NCBI GenBank assembly: GCA_045531455.1
Contig: JAZSEA010000112.1
Location: 1 to 64,000, forward strand
Origin: CAG-390 sp045531455
GTDB taxonomy: Bacteria > Bacillota > Clostridia > Oscillospirales > CAG-272
DNA length: 64,000 bases
Direction: 5' to 3'
A model generated the notes under the pieces. It worked only from the letters and a program-made list of their open reading frames with translations, was not told the DNA's origin and made no database searches. Position 1 is the stretch's first letter. Each line of letters starts with the position of its first letter. Below are positions 1 to 7,286 of the stretch, one piece after another. Both the position numbers and the translations under genes were made by a program.

Positions 1-24
1 TAGTGTAAAATGTGTGTATGACAA
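1..24 (-). mobile_element. 5' end of an IS30-family transposase (cut by the window edge)
   Basis: Reading leftward from a TTG codon at 22-24, the first codons give (M)SYTHFTL, which matches the usual N-terminus of IS30-family transposases (MSYTHLT followed by an EER motif). A strong ribosome binding site, GGAGG at 33-37 on the minus strand, lies eight bases before this TTG, so the start is well supported. The rest of the gene is outside the window. The bases from 25 to roughly 120 would be the non-coding end of the element. Two inverted repeat pairs lie here: 3-12 with 63-72, and 20-30 with 80-90. The adjoining MATE gene stops abruptly at 128, as expected if the element landed in it. The family call rests on eight codons plus context. 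Confidence 0.55.
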
Positions 25-127
25 TATTCTTTCCTCCTTGGAAAATGTTTGTGTGGTAACTACATTTTACACCTTGGCGAGAATATTGTCTATTCTTTTT
101 TGAAAACTTTTTGTGTTGCACTTGATA

Positions 128-643
128 TTATAACTTACCGAGCCCCTCGCTTCGGAGAGTTGTATTGAGGACAAAGGTTGCACAGTTGAGGGGCGCGGCG
201 ATCAGAATGAATCGCGCGTAGGGAATGGCGTACGGGATCATCAGATCGGTGCATCCGAGAAAGCGGAGTATCGGCTCGAGGAAGGAAAGACCTATCACTG
301 CGATTACCGTACCGACGATTACAGATGCGGCAAATGCGCTTGATGCGAATTTATCCGCCGCGGCGTTATCCTTTGCGCCGAGACGGCGGCTGATAAGACT
401 TCCCGCGCCGACACCGAGACCGAATCCGAGAGCTTGTATTACCGACATTATCGAGAAGACGACTCCGACGGCGGCGGACGCGGATTTGTCGATCTGCGAG
501 ACAAAATATGTATCCGCGGTGTTGTAGATAACCGTGATCAGCGAGCTCAGTACCGTGGGGATCGAGAGGGAAGTAATAAGCCGAGGGATCGGCGTTTCCA
601 TCATTCTTTTATATTGCGAATCGCTCGGATTCAAGAGGATCAT
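128..643 (-). pseudogene. MATE efflux transporter, truncated by the adjacent insertion sequence
   Basis: This 171-residue product begins like a normal MATE (multidrug and toxin extrusion) transporter, an inner-membrane antiporter using Na+ or H+. It has the N-terminal TM1 region (SIPTVLSSLITVIYNTADTY), the GLGVGAGSLISRRLGA loop, and the first five or so membrane helices. Family members have about 450 residues and twelve helices, so less than half is present. The reading frame ends shortly after NTTLRSEG, a motif that in intact members continues into TM6, and the DNA beyond looks like the end of an IS30-type element. The remaining half probably lies left of the window. The start at 643 has only a weak ribosome binding site (AAAGAAG). 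Confidence 0.7.
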
Positions 644-651
644 CTTCTTTC

Positions 652-697
652 GTGATATAATTATTTATATTATATCACAAATAATAAGGAATTTCAA
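652..697 (-). promoter_or_regulatory. Sigma-A promoter with overlapping palindromic operator, upstream of the MATE gene
   Basis: On the minus strand TTGAAA (692-697) and TATAAT (669-674) are separated by 17 bases. A perfect inverted repeat with 10-base arms, GTGATATAAT at 652-661 and ATTATATCAC at 669-678 with a 7-base centre, covers the -10 box and the likely start site. This is the layout of a repressor site (MarR- or TetR-like). No dedicated regulator gene adjoins it within the window. Confidence 0.65.
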
Positions 698-714
698 TGA
701 AAACAACAAAAATA

Positions 715-742
715 GCTTCCGAATCGAAGCCGATTCGGAAGC
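715..742 (-). terminator. Rho-independent terminator of the sigma factor operon
   Basis: A perfect 12-base-pair hairpin (arms 715-726 and 731-742, loop of four) is followed on the minus strand by a T-rich run (TATTTTTG). It lies directly after the stop of the membrane protein at 750. Confidence 0.85.
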
Positions 743-749
743 ATTTTTA

Positions 750-2084
750 TTATCCTTGATTTTGAATCGTTGGAATTGTCTTGATCTCACCTGTTTCGAG
801 GTTGAAGACGTAATACTCTGTATTCCCGTTTTTGATAGTTCTGCAGATAATATAGTTGCCTATGCAATTATACGGTGTTGGCAACACCTCGTCCGATTCT
901 AAAAGAAGCTTTTTGTTTTCTCCGCGCTTGTCGCAGGTCCAAAGTTCGGTTCCTCCGTTTTTGTCCTCGGATTTGTATAAAACGTAAAGGAGCTTGTCTT
1001 CCAATACCAGATAGCCGCGATGTGATTTGCCAAAATCTATTACGAATTTTGAATCGGTGACTATGTCATAAACACTCTTGGTTGTAGGATCGTCATCTTC
1101 ATCCTTGGGGCTGAATTCATAAGCATATGTTCCGCTTACGGCAACGGGATGGAAGGTGAGGACCTCTTCCTTCTTGAGGTTAGCGCCGGTATAGTCGCAC
1201 GACCAGGTCTCATTCATTCCCTTCATAAAGAAGAATCGCTTGTTGCTGATTCCGATCAAGCCCATTCCTTCAGGCTTATCGCACATATATACGCTTTCGC
1301 CTGTTTCGGGATCGTAAGAAACAATATACTCCTTGAGTATGTTAAATTCACTACCCTCGACCTTCTTTTCGCAGAGGCTCAGGTATACCTTGCCGTTCAT
1401 AACTACATACGAGCTTACGTATTTGTAAAACGTACCGTCAGTAGTTGTTTCAACAGCGGTCTTTGACTCGCCCGTCTTCATATTGTAAAGATTAACGGTC
1501 ATTCCCAAAAGTACCTTGTTTGCACCCGAATAGGAATAATCGTAGACCAACCAATCGCCGAAGACCTCGATATAGTTCATACTCCAACCCGAACCTGCGG
1601 GGGAGGCAAGCGGACAGTCACCCGGCGTGTGCGTGCATTTTGGATCGGAGCAAAGGTAGGATACCCTGTTGCTCTCGGGATCGTATTTGACTATGTTGCA
1701 GTAATTTCCGATATTGATTGAATAGACGAATTCTCCCTCGTATTTGCATACGTTATCGACTCCCATGAAATATCGATCGCTGAAGTATTCCTCGGGAAGC
1801 TCGGTCTCGGGAGTGGTTTCGGGCGCGGTCGTATCATCGTTGCTTGCGGACGGATCGATTACCTCGGGCAGCTTGTTAAGCAGGCTCGTTGCGATCGGTA
1901 TTGCCGCGCCGAGAAGGATCGCGCAGGCGGCAATAAGTGCCAGATACTTGACCGTCTTCTTTTTGCTTATACCGCCGGTCACGCCGACTTCGCGGGTCTT
2001 GATCCTCTTTGCGGCTCGGTCGGTGAATTTTTCGTCGATATAGTCGAGAGACGCGAGAAGTCTTTTGTCGGTCTTTTTATTCAT
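750..2084 (-). CDS. Membrane-anchored partner of an ECF sigma factor (putative anti-sigma with extracellular sensor domain)
   Basis: The 444-residue protein has a short charged cytoplasmic N-terminus (about 1-45), one membrane helix (about 47-68), a Thr/Glu/Pro-rich spacer (about 80-100) and a large extracellular domain. That domain carries repeated short YD-x-E-T-G-E-type strand motifs, such as YDPETGESVYMC and FNLETGEIKTI, which suggest a beta-propeller (DUF5050-like). The gene overlaps the sigma factor gene by four bases (ATGA), implying translational coupling. The assignment as anti-sigma rests on this context and topology, since no zinc-binding HxxxCxxC anti-sigma motif is visible. The ATG at 2084 is chosen because it follows the sigma gene's own frame end; a longer upstream reading would cross the sigma gene out of frame. 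Confidence 0.6.
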   Translation of the reverse strand: MNKKTDKRLLASLDYIDEKFTDRAAKRIKTREVGVTGGISKKKTVKYLALIAACAILLGAAIPIATSLLNKLPEVIDPSASNDDTTAPETTPETELPEEYFSDRYFMGVDNVCKYEGEFVYSINIGNYCNIVKYDPESNRVSYLCSDPKCTHTPGDCPLASPAGSGWSMNYIEVFGDWLVYDYSYSGANKVLLGMTVNLYNMKTGESKTAVETTTDGTFYKYVSSYVVMNGKVYLSLCEKKVEGSEFNILKEYIVSYDPETGESVYMCDKPEGMGLIGISNKRFFFMKGMNETWSCDYTGANLKKEEVLTFHPVAVSGTYAYEFSPKDEDDDPTTKSVYDIVTDSKFVIDFGKSHRGYLVLEDKLLYVLYKSEDKNGGTELWTCDKRGENKKLLLESDEVLPTPYNCIGNYIICRTIKNGNTEYYVFNLETGEIKTIPTIQNQG

Positions 2085-2638
2085 ACTATTATTCCCTCCT
2101 TGGTTAGTTTTTCGGCGAGCTTTTTGCGAGTTCTGTAAAGCATGGTTTTTACCTTTCCTTCGGTATATCCCATATCCTCGGCTATCGCCAAAAGCTCCTC
2201 GCCGTAATAGTAGCGGAGTACGAATACGTCGCATTCGTGCTCGGGGAGCGTTTCGAGAAAATCATTGATGATCTTTCCCGCGCGTGCCGCCTCGAATTGC
2301 TCGCAAAGATCCTGCGTATCGGGGATGCTCTCGAGAAATTCATCACCGATATTGAGTGAATTTGCGCTTCGCTTCCATACGTTGGAGTCGCGGCTTCTCT
2401 TGAGCGAGAGGTTTCGTATGATCCGCGCAATATAGGATTTGAGGCAATCGGGCTTTTCGGGCGGGATGTTGTTCCAAAGAGCGAGAAGCATATCGTTTAT
2501 GCATTCCTCGCGGTCCTCGCGCATAGAAAGAATGTTTGACGCTACGGTGTGGCAGAAACCGCGGTATTCTTTTTCTACCTCACGCAGAGCTTCTTCATCG
2601 CGGGCAAACAGCATCTCAATTATTTTGTCATCCTTCAA
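2081..2638 (-). CDS. ECF-type RNA polymerase sigma factor
   Basis: This protein of about 185 residues has the two-domain plan of extracytoplasmic-function sigma factors. Region 2 comes early, with ECINDMLLALWNN and LKSYIARIIRNLSLKRSR. A region 4 helix-turn-helix follows at the end, LPEHECDVFVLRYYYGEE then IAEDMGYTEGKVKTMLYR. It should direct RNA polymerase to a small regulon, released by a signal acting on the membrane protein encoded downstream. The start is probably TTG at 2638, eight bases after AGGAG. A TTG at 2647 in the same frame abuts the ribosome binding site too closely. The upstream region contains TGAAAC (minus strand, 2704-2709), a possible ECF -35 element for autoregulation, but its spacing to a -10 is not convincing. 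Confidence 0.85.
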   Translation of the reverse strand: MKDDKIIEMLFARDEEALREVEKEYRGFCHTVASNILSMREDREECINDMLLALWNNIPPEKPDCLKSYIARIIRNLSLKRSRDSNVWKRSANSLNIGDEFLESIPDTQDLCEQFEAARAGKIINDFLETLPEHECDVFVLRYYYGEELLAIAEDMGYTEGKVKTMLYRTRKKLAEKLTKEGIIV

Positions 2639-2730
2639 ATATCTCAACTCCTTTCAAGTCTGTAAGGGCCCTTCACCTACCAAGTACCGAAAAACTGCTT
2701 TGGGTTTCAGGTTTTTTGAAAAAAGTTTCA

Positions 2731-2782
2731 TTTTGTCGTAATGCACAAAATCGGAGGGGTTGTTTTGTGCATTGCGACAAAA
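2731..2782. repeat. Long imperfect inverted repeat between two operons
   Basis: Two 20-base arms at 2731-2750 and 2763-2782 match at 19 of 20 positions around a 12-base centre. The single mismatch would be a U-G pair in a plus-strand transcript and a C-A mismatch in a minus-strand one. No T-run follows on the plus strand, so it does not look like an ordinary terminator. It lies upstream of the sigma factor gene. Confidence 0.6.
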
Positions 2783-2788
2783 CGAAAG

Positions 2789-2819
2789 CGGCTGCTGCGA
2801 TGATCATACGCAACAGCCG
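2789..2819 (-). terminator. Terminator of the seven-gene TetR operon
   Basis: Arms 2789-2799 and 2809-2819 pair at 10 of 11 positions, with the exception being a G-U pair in minus-strand RNA. The hairpin follows the stop codon at 2826 and is trailed by CTTTCGTTTTG on the minus strand. The T-tract is interrupted, so termination may be partial. Confidence 0.6.
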
Positions 2820-2825
2820 AAATAA

Positions 2826-3467
2826 TTAAGCTATACCGAATAGAATTTCTCTGAAAAGCTTCGTTGTTTTATCAATACCGAGCTGCTTTTTGAAAACGTC
2901 GGTTGAGGGACCTCCCTTCTCAAGCAGACCGTTTACGTAGACCGCCGCTTTTTCCTTTTTTGATTCGGTGTCTTTAACGGGGATATCGGAAGACGTAAGG
3001 TAAGATTTGAAATGCTCAAGAGTCATCTTGTCGAGTTCGGACGTGATCTTCTTGCCCTTTTTCGAGATACTCGAGGGGAGCTTGATGGAATCATACCAAT
3101 GCTCGCCCGGATCGCGCTCGGGAAGAGAGGCAAATTCTTCCTTAACGGCTTTCATTCCGTTCTCCGAGTAATTTCCGACGAGCGTATCGTAAAGCTCAAC
3201 TATCAGAGTGTCGTTGCCCATCGCAAGTATGCGGTCGTAGGAATAGAGCGGAAGATCGAGCTCGGTCGGGTTGATGATGAGTGTATCCATCTTCATAAGC
3301 CCGAAGAAGCCCTTTGCGCGCATTACGGATACGTGGCCGAGACCCTCGGCAACGTAGGCTTCAACCTTGAAGGTCATACCGCTTGCCTTGAGAGTCGCCA
3401 TATCGCCCGCGTCGATCGGGGTGAGAGTGAATCGGGTTTTGAGAATATCCAATATCTTGTTTGTCAT
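2826..3467 (-). CDS. Ferredoxin-dependent bilin reductase-like protein
   Basis: This 213-residue soluble protein is the last gene of the TetR operon and overlaps the preceding gene by four bases. Two stretches resemble the ferredoxin-dependent bilin reductase family (PcyA, PebA/B, HY2, red chlorophyll catabolite reductase). A central ELDLPLYSYDRILAMGN stretch (about 69-85) recalls the family's ydlPifGaDiv core. The C-terminal YVNGLLEKGGPS then QLGIDKTTKLFREILF recalls the family ending Y-x3-R-x2-KDPA...L-x2-fG...yi-x3-LF. Those enzymes reduce linear tetrapyrroles using ferredoxin. I recognise the pattern from memory and no alignment was run. The first 60 residues do not help. If the match is wrong the protein is simply unknown. 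Confidence 0.5.
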   Translation of the reverse strand: MTNKILDILKTRFTLTPIDAGDMATLKASGMTFKVEAYVAEGLGHVSVMRAKGFFGLMKMDTLIINPTELDLPLYSYDRILAMGNDTLIVELYDTLVGNYSENGMKAVKEEFASLPERDPGEHWYDSIKLPSSISKKGKKITSELDKMTLEHFKSYLTSSDIPVKDTESKKEKAAVYVNGLLEKGGPSTDVFKKQLGIDKTTKLFREILFGIA

Positions 3468-4099
3468 GCGTTTTCTCCGTTGTGAAGTTTAAGCTCGGCG
3501 AGTCCGCCTTTATGGAGCAGGATCGCGCCCACGAGGAGCGAGCCCTGACCGATCACGTTTACTCCCTCTGCGATCCAGTTCATCGAAGCCTCGGCGAAAT
3601 CCTGCGAGGAGAGATAACCCATACAGAGTGAGCATACAAAGGAAAGGACGAAAAGCGCGATGAGTGCGGTTTTTTTCAGCTTTGCCGAGAGGATGCAGAG
3701 GATAACGTCCATGATCCCGAGTCCCGCAACCATAAGTCCGACGAAAACGAAGGTGCCGCTGAATACGGGAGGTGCAACTGCAAGAGCCGTGATTTCCGTT
3801 TGCTTGTGGCAGATCATTGCAAGGATGCCGACGCCGGCAAGGAGAAATCCAATCGACTGCGTGGGGAAGAACATTGCGTTGAGTGCTTCAAAATCGCAAA
3901 CTCCAAGCGCGTAAAGCAGCTTCCAGGTAGCCTTAAGAGCACCCGCGCAGGTAACGAAGATTGTTCCACCCGCGAAGAGAGCGAACGCGCCCTTGCTCAT
4001 TTTGTTATAAAGATCACGCTGTAGGATCACAGCCGCGATCGCAAAGAAGATCACGGGAATATAGTCTGTGAGAGCCATAGAAACAGAAAAATCGTTCAT
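3464..4099 (-). CDS. Polytopic membrane protein of unknown function
   Basis: This 211-residue protein is very hydrophobic, with about six or seven predicted membrane segments (for example YIPVIFFAIAAVILQ, GAFALFAGGTIFVTCAGA, FVFVGLMVAGLGIMDVILCI, KTALIALFVLSFVCSLCMG). No transporter or enzyme motif is recognised. It is the sixth gene of the TetR operon, starts eight bases after a GGAG, and its stop overlaps the start of the bilin-reductase-like gene (ATGA). Because it lies between a DUF1295 membrane enzyme and a putative reductase, it may help hold or pass a lipophilic substrate or serve in electron delivery. That is inference from position only. Confidence 0.7.
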   Translation of the reverse strand: MNDFSVSMALTDYIPVIFFAIAAVILQRDLYNKMSKGAFALFAGGTIFVTCAGALKATWKLLYALGVCDFEALNAMFFPTQSIGFLLAGVGILAMICHKQTEITALAVAPPVFSGTFVFVGLMVAGLGIMDVILCILSAKLKKTALIALFVLSFVCSLCMGYLSSQDFAEASMNWIAEGVNVIGQGSLLVGAILLHKGGLAELKLHNGENA

Positions 4100-4117
4100 T
4101 TCTCGGTCTCCTTTGGC

Positions 4118-4933
4118 TTAGTTCTTCTTATTGAGGTGATAGATGGGAAGAAGCGGGATGATGATGGGGGTCTTGTTTGCGTAGTCGTTGTATACGGGAT
4201 CGTCGCCGTAGCGAGCCATCTGTCTCTTTTCAAGACGCTGTGCGCCGTTGAACATAATGTAAACGATGGCAACGTAAGCGATAACAGCCATGATCCACTG
4301 TCCTACGGTCTTATAAGCGGTGATGCCGCTGATGAATACACCGGTCCAGAAGGTGATCTCGCCGAGGTAGTTGGGGCAGCGAACGATGCGGTAAAGTCCC
4401 TTGGTTGCAACCATCGAGGGATTTTCCTTCTTCTGCGCGGATTTCTGCTTGTCGGCAACCGACTCGAGGATGAGTCCGAATACCGATACGGCAAAGCCGA
4501 TAACGGGAACAACGTAATCTGTGATGCCCTCGTTAGCGTAGCGGAAGAGCATCGGGCTGACCTGTGCAACGTAGAGCGCGGAAACGAAGATCCAGATCGT
4601 TGCAAGAACGAAAACGGGCATCTTCTTTTCGCCGTTCTTTGCCAGAGTGTCCTTGGCTACGTCGGTCTTCTTGAAGGTCGCGTTCTTGAGCTCGCGGACA
4701 AGAAGGAATCCCGAAAGACGCGCGCCGTAAGCAAGGAAAAGGAGCGCCTGAACCGCAACGATCCAAAGAGGAGTTGCCGAGGGATTGATAAGTGCCATAA
4801 CGAGGATTGCGATTCCTCCGCCCGCAACGGCAAAGCCGTAGCCGATCGAAAGGAAGTAAACGAATTTGTAAAATCCTACCGCGCACATAACGGCGCAAAC
4901 GATATAAAGAATACCGAGAAGATCCCAGAACAT
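4118..4933 (-). CDS. DUF1295 / steroid 5-alpha-reductase-like membrane protein
   Basis: This 271-residue protein has about seven membrane helices and the family's C-terminal signature KGLYRIVRCPNYLGEITFWTG, equivalent to GLwrySRHPNYfGE in DUF1295, isoprenylcysteine methyltransferase and steroid 5-alpha-reductase relatives. It ends with the typical short cytoplasmic tail after YNDYANKTP. Members either reduce a C=C bond in a lipophilic substrate with NADPH or methylate it. Which applies here cannot be told from sequence. It follows the SDR gene with three bases between, and its ribosome binding site (GGAG) overlaps the SDR stop, so the two are coupled. Confidence 0.75.
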   Translation of the reverse strand: MFWDLLGILYIVCAVMCAVGFYKFVYFLSIGYGFAVAGGGIAILVMALINPSATPLWIVAVQALLFLAYGARLSGFLLVRELKNATFKKTDVAKDTLAKNGEKKMPVFVLATIWIFVSALYVAQVSPMLFRYANEGITDYVVPVIGFAVSVFGLILESVADKQKSAQKKENPSMVATKGLYRIVRCPNYLGEITFWTGVFISGITAYKTVGQWIMAVIAYVAIVYIMFNGAQRLEKRQMARYGDDPVYNDYANKTPIIIPLLPIYHLNKKN

Positions 4934-4936
4934 AGC

Positions 4937-5800
4937 TTAGTTCTCCTTTCCGAAGTAGCTCTTTATGTATTCGGCAAAGCTCTTGTCTCCGACCTCTGTG
5001 TCGCCGACGAGATTGTGGCTGAGAGTCCACTTGGAGAAGAGGATGATATCGTGCTTGCCCGCCTTCTTGATCTTGGGCAGATTTGCGAGGATACCGAAAA
5101 GCCAGATGGGAGCCCACTTGATCTTGAGCGGCTTCTTGGCGGCGTCGAAGCACATAGCAGCCATTTCCTCGTACGTATAGGTCTCCTTGCCGCCTACGTT
5201 GTAGGTGACGTTTGTATCGTTCATATGGTCAACGATGAACTGTGCGAAGTCGGGGCAGTCGACGACGTTAGCCTTGACTCCGCCGTAGCCCTTGAGAAGC
5301 TGCATCTCGCCCTTGTCAACGTAGGGCTTGAATACCTTTGCGATGTCGTAGAAGTATCCGGTGGGACGGTAGATGACCCATTCCATATCCTGCTTCTTGA
5401 TCTCTTCCTCAACCAGGAATTTAGCGTGAAGCATCGGGACTTCCTCTGCACCGGGCTCGTCGCAGGAGATTACCGAGATGTAATTGAACTTCTTGACACC
5501 GGCGCGCTTGCACTCCTCGTAAAGGTTCATATTGCCCTTGTAGTCGATGTCATAGGAGGTGAAGCGGGTGGATGCGCCTGTCAGACCCATTGTGGTGATA
5601 ACGATCTCTGCGCCGTCGCAAATACCCTTGAGAGTTTCGGGATTGGTAGCGTCGATGGAAACGAAGGTGTATTTACCGGAGGTACCTTCAATTTCTCTTT
5701 CCTTGAGGTCAGCGGCAACGACCTCGTGTCCGGCTGCGCAGAGAGACTTAAGAATTTCTCCGCCAAGATTGCCGAATGCGCCTGCGAGTACAACTTTCAT
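4937..5800 (-). CDS. NAD(P)-dependent oxidoreductase, atypical SDR (NmrA / biliverdin reductase B-like)
   Basis: The 287-residue Rossmann protein opens with MKVVLAGAFGNLGG, where G7, G10 and G13 form the dinucleotide-binding GxxGxxG. Next come an acidic residue after beta-2 (VVAADL) and the KKFNYISVIS strand and EEEIKKQDMEWVIYRPTGYF segment, typical of atypical SDR family 5, which includes eukaryotic biliverdin reductase B and many flavin or quinone reductases. A classical YxxxK catalytic pair is not evident, as expected for this branch. It lies between the flavin-reductase fusion and the DUF1295 gene in the same operon and probably supplies reducing equivalents or reduces a pathway intermediate. 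The substrate is unknown. Confidence 0.8.
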   Translation of the reverse strand: MKVVLAGAFGNLGGEILKSLCAAGHEVVAADLKEREIEGTSGKYTFVSIDATNPETLKGICDGAEIVITTMGLTGASTRFTSYDIDYKGNMNLYEECKRAGVKKFNYISVISCDEPGAEEVPMLHAKFLVEEEIKKQDMEWVIYRPTGYFYDIAKVFKPYVDKGEMQLLKGYGGVKANVVDCPDFAQFIVDHMNDTNVTYNVGGKETYTYEEMAAMCFDAAKKPLKIKWAPIWLFGILANLPKIKKAGKHDIILFSKWTLSHNLVGDTEVGDKSFAEYIKSYFGKEN

Positions 5801-5815
5801 GATAATGTCTCCTTT

Positions 5816-6745
5816 TTACTTTTTATTCTTTTCTTTGGAACGCTTGTCGTTGATTATCTTCATATGCTCGGCTGTGACAAGCTCAACGCCGTTTTCCTTA
5901 GCCCAGGCAACGCAACCCTTGAGGACAGTGGAGAGGAATACTCTCGGTACGCCGAGGATGGTCTCAAGTGCATCGTCGGTGAACTTGACCTTGTCGTCCG
6001 CGCGGTCTGCCGCGTAACGGACCGACTCAAGCGAAGCCTTACGAACCTGGAGAAGCTCTGCGCGCATCTTGGTCTTTCTGTGGAACCAGAAATTCTTCGA
6101 GTCGCGGTAGCCGTAGTCAACGGGGAGCGCGGGAAAGTCCTTTGCGCGTACACCGTTGATGATCGCGTCGCTGTACTTCTTCTTCATCAGGATCTTGTCG
6201 ACCTTGAGGATGAAGTGCGCGCCGAATTTTGATGTGATACCGTTGAAATCGTGGTAGGGAGGCTCGTAGCCGTTGAGCTCACCGGGGAGATCGCGGTCTG
6301 CACCGTCAAGCTCGCGTACCCAAGTGCACTCTATGACCTGAATGGCATCAGTGAGCACCTGCGGACGTTTGTCTTCGGGATTTTCCTCCTCGATCATACT
6401 CTTCTCAAGCTTGAAGTTGCACTTTGGCATCTTCTCTGATGGCTTGTCGCCGGGCCAGGAGAGCTTTACGGCTTCCTTGAAGGTGGCGGGCTTGTCATCG
6501 ATGAAGTTGATGGCGCACTTGCCCGAGCGGAGGATGTTCTGCGCGGTGTTCGAGGAATTACGGCAGCATAGAAGCATAGCGTAATAATCCTTGCCCGCAA
6601 CGTAGTAGGGCTGAACGAGGGAGTAGGGGCCGAGGGTCGTGGTTCCGTCCTCACAGAGTGTGCTGATGATGACGGTGGGCATCGGGAAATAGAGCGAGGT
6701 CTGATAGAAATTATCCACGATGCGAAGGTTTTCAAAACTGCTCAT
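5816..6745 (-). CDS. Flavin reductase-like protein with C-terminal PCP_red-like domain
   Basis: This 309-residue protein has an N-terminal split-barrel flavin reductase-like domain (about 1-200). It starts with FPMPTVIISTLCEDGTTTLGPYSL, contains the family's CCRNSSNTAQNILRSGKCAINF segment, and presumably binds FMN. The C-terminal part (about 253-298) reads FTDDALETILGVPRVFL...VAWAKENGVELVTAEHM. This fits the PCP_red domain (W-xx-A-x3-L-xx-VP-x-fvR...yA-x3-G...iT), best known at the C-terminus of the BchB/ChlB subunit of dark protochlorophyllide reductase. I know of no standard enzyme with this combination. It starts 18 bases after the TetR gene. Both domain calls are by eye; the second is the less certain. 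Confidence 0.6.
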   Translation of the reverse strand: MSSFENLRIVDNFYQTSLYFPMPTVIISTLCEDGTTTLGPYSLVQPYYVAGKDYYAMLLCCRNSSNTAQNILRSGKCAINFIDDKPATFKEAVKLSWPGDKPSEKMPKCNFKLEKSMIEEENPEDKRPQVLTDAIQVIECTWVRELDGADRDLPGELNGYEPPYHDFNGITSKFGAHFILKVDKILMKKKYSDAIINGVRAKDFPALPVDYGYRDSKNFWFHRKTKMRAELLQVRKASLESVRYAADRADDKVKFTDDALETILGVPRVFLSTVLKGCVAWAKENGVELVTAEHMKIINDKRSKEKNKK

Positions 6746-6763
6746 CTTGAATGCTCCTTTATA

Positions 6764-7276
6764 TTATTTTAAAATTTTAATCAGAATATTGAATATCGAA
6801 TCGAAATCCTTGCCCGCAACCGTCCAGCTGAGGAGAGATTCCGCAACGAATTCAGCGGTGAATTCCGAATTCTCATTACCGCAGAGCGGAAGGATCAGCT
6901 CGGATATCTGCGAACGTAGAGTCTTGTGCCTTTCGGTGAACACAGCAGAGAAGACCTTTGCGGCGTCGGGGTCGGAGAATAAGGAACTGTGCCTATCGGA
7001 AAAGCTGATAAGCGTGTCGTATATCGTCCTCAGAGTTGTTCGGGCATCGGAAAGATCGGATGCGCGGAGATCGGAGAGATGCCCGTTCCAATCCTCAACT
7101 ACGAAGGACGCAATCAGCATATCTTTCGATTGGAAATAGTTATAGACCGTGCCGACAGCAAGTCCGCATTCACCCGCAACAGAGCGGATAGTGGTGTTTG
7201 CGTAGCCGCGCTCCTTGATCTGCTTTTTGGCAACGGTAAGAAGCTGTTCGCGCACATTTTCTATGATCTTTGGCAT
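6764..7276 (-). CDS. TetR/AcrR-family transcriptional regulator
   Basis: The 170-residue protein has the TetR N-terminal DNA-binding domain, with helix-turn-helix TTIRSVAGECGLAVGTVYNYFQSKDML (about 26-52), followed by an all-helical ligand-binding domain of normal size. It is the second gene of the operon, ten bases after the alpha/beta hydrolase. It probably represses the operon through the palindrome at 8027-8042, which overlaps the transcription start. The inducing ligand is presumably a substrate of the operon. A TetR encoded inside its own operon gives negative autoregulation. Confidence 0.9.
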   Translation of the reverse strand: MPKIIENVREQLLTVAKKQIKERGYANTTIRSVAGECGLAVGTVYNYFQSKDMLIASFVVEDWNGHLSDLRASDLSDARTTLRTIYDTLISFSDRHSSLFSDPDAAKVFSAVFTERHKTLRSQISELILPLCGNENSEFTAEFVAESLLSWTVAGKDFDSIFNILIKILK

Positions 7277-7286
7277 TTTTATTTCC

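Noticed and set aside
2684..2709. An ECF-type promoter (TGAAAC and CGGTAC) before the sigma factor gene
   Set aside because: The spacing of 14 bases is shorter than usual for ECF promoters, and a second TGAAAC lies nearby, so the call is not secure.
4136..6232. A 698-codon open frame on the plus strand across the TetR operon
   Set aside because: It is antisense to three well-supported genes, has no ribosome binding site and its product has no recognisable feature; long antisense frames arise from codon bias.
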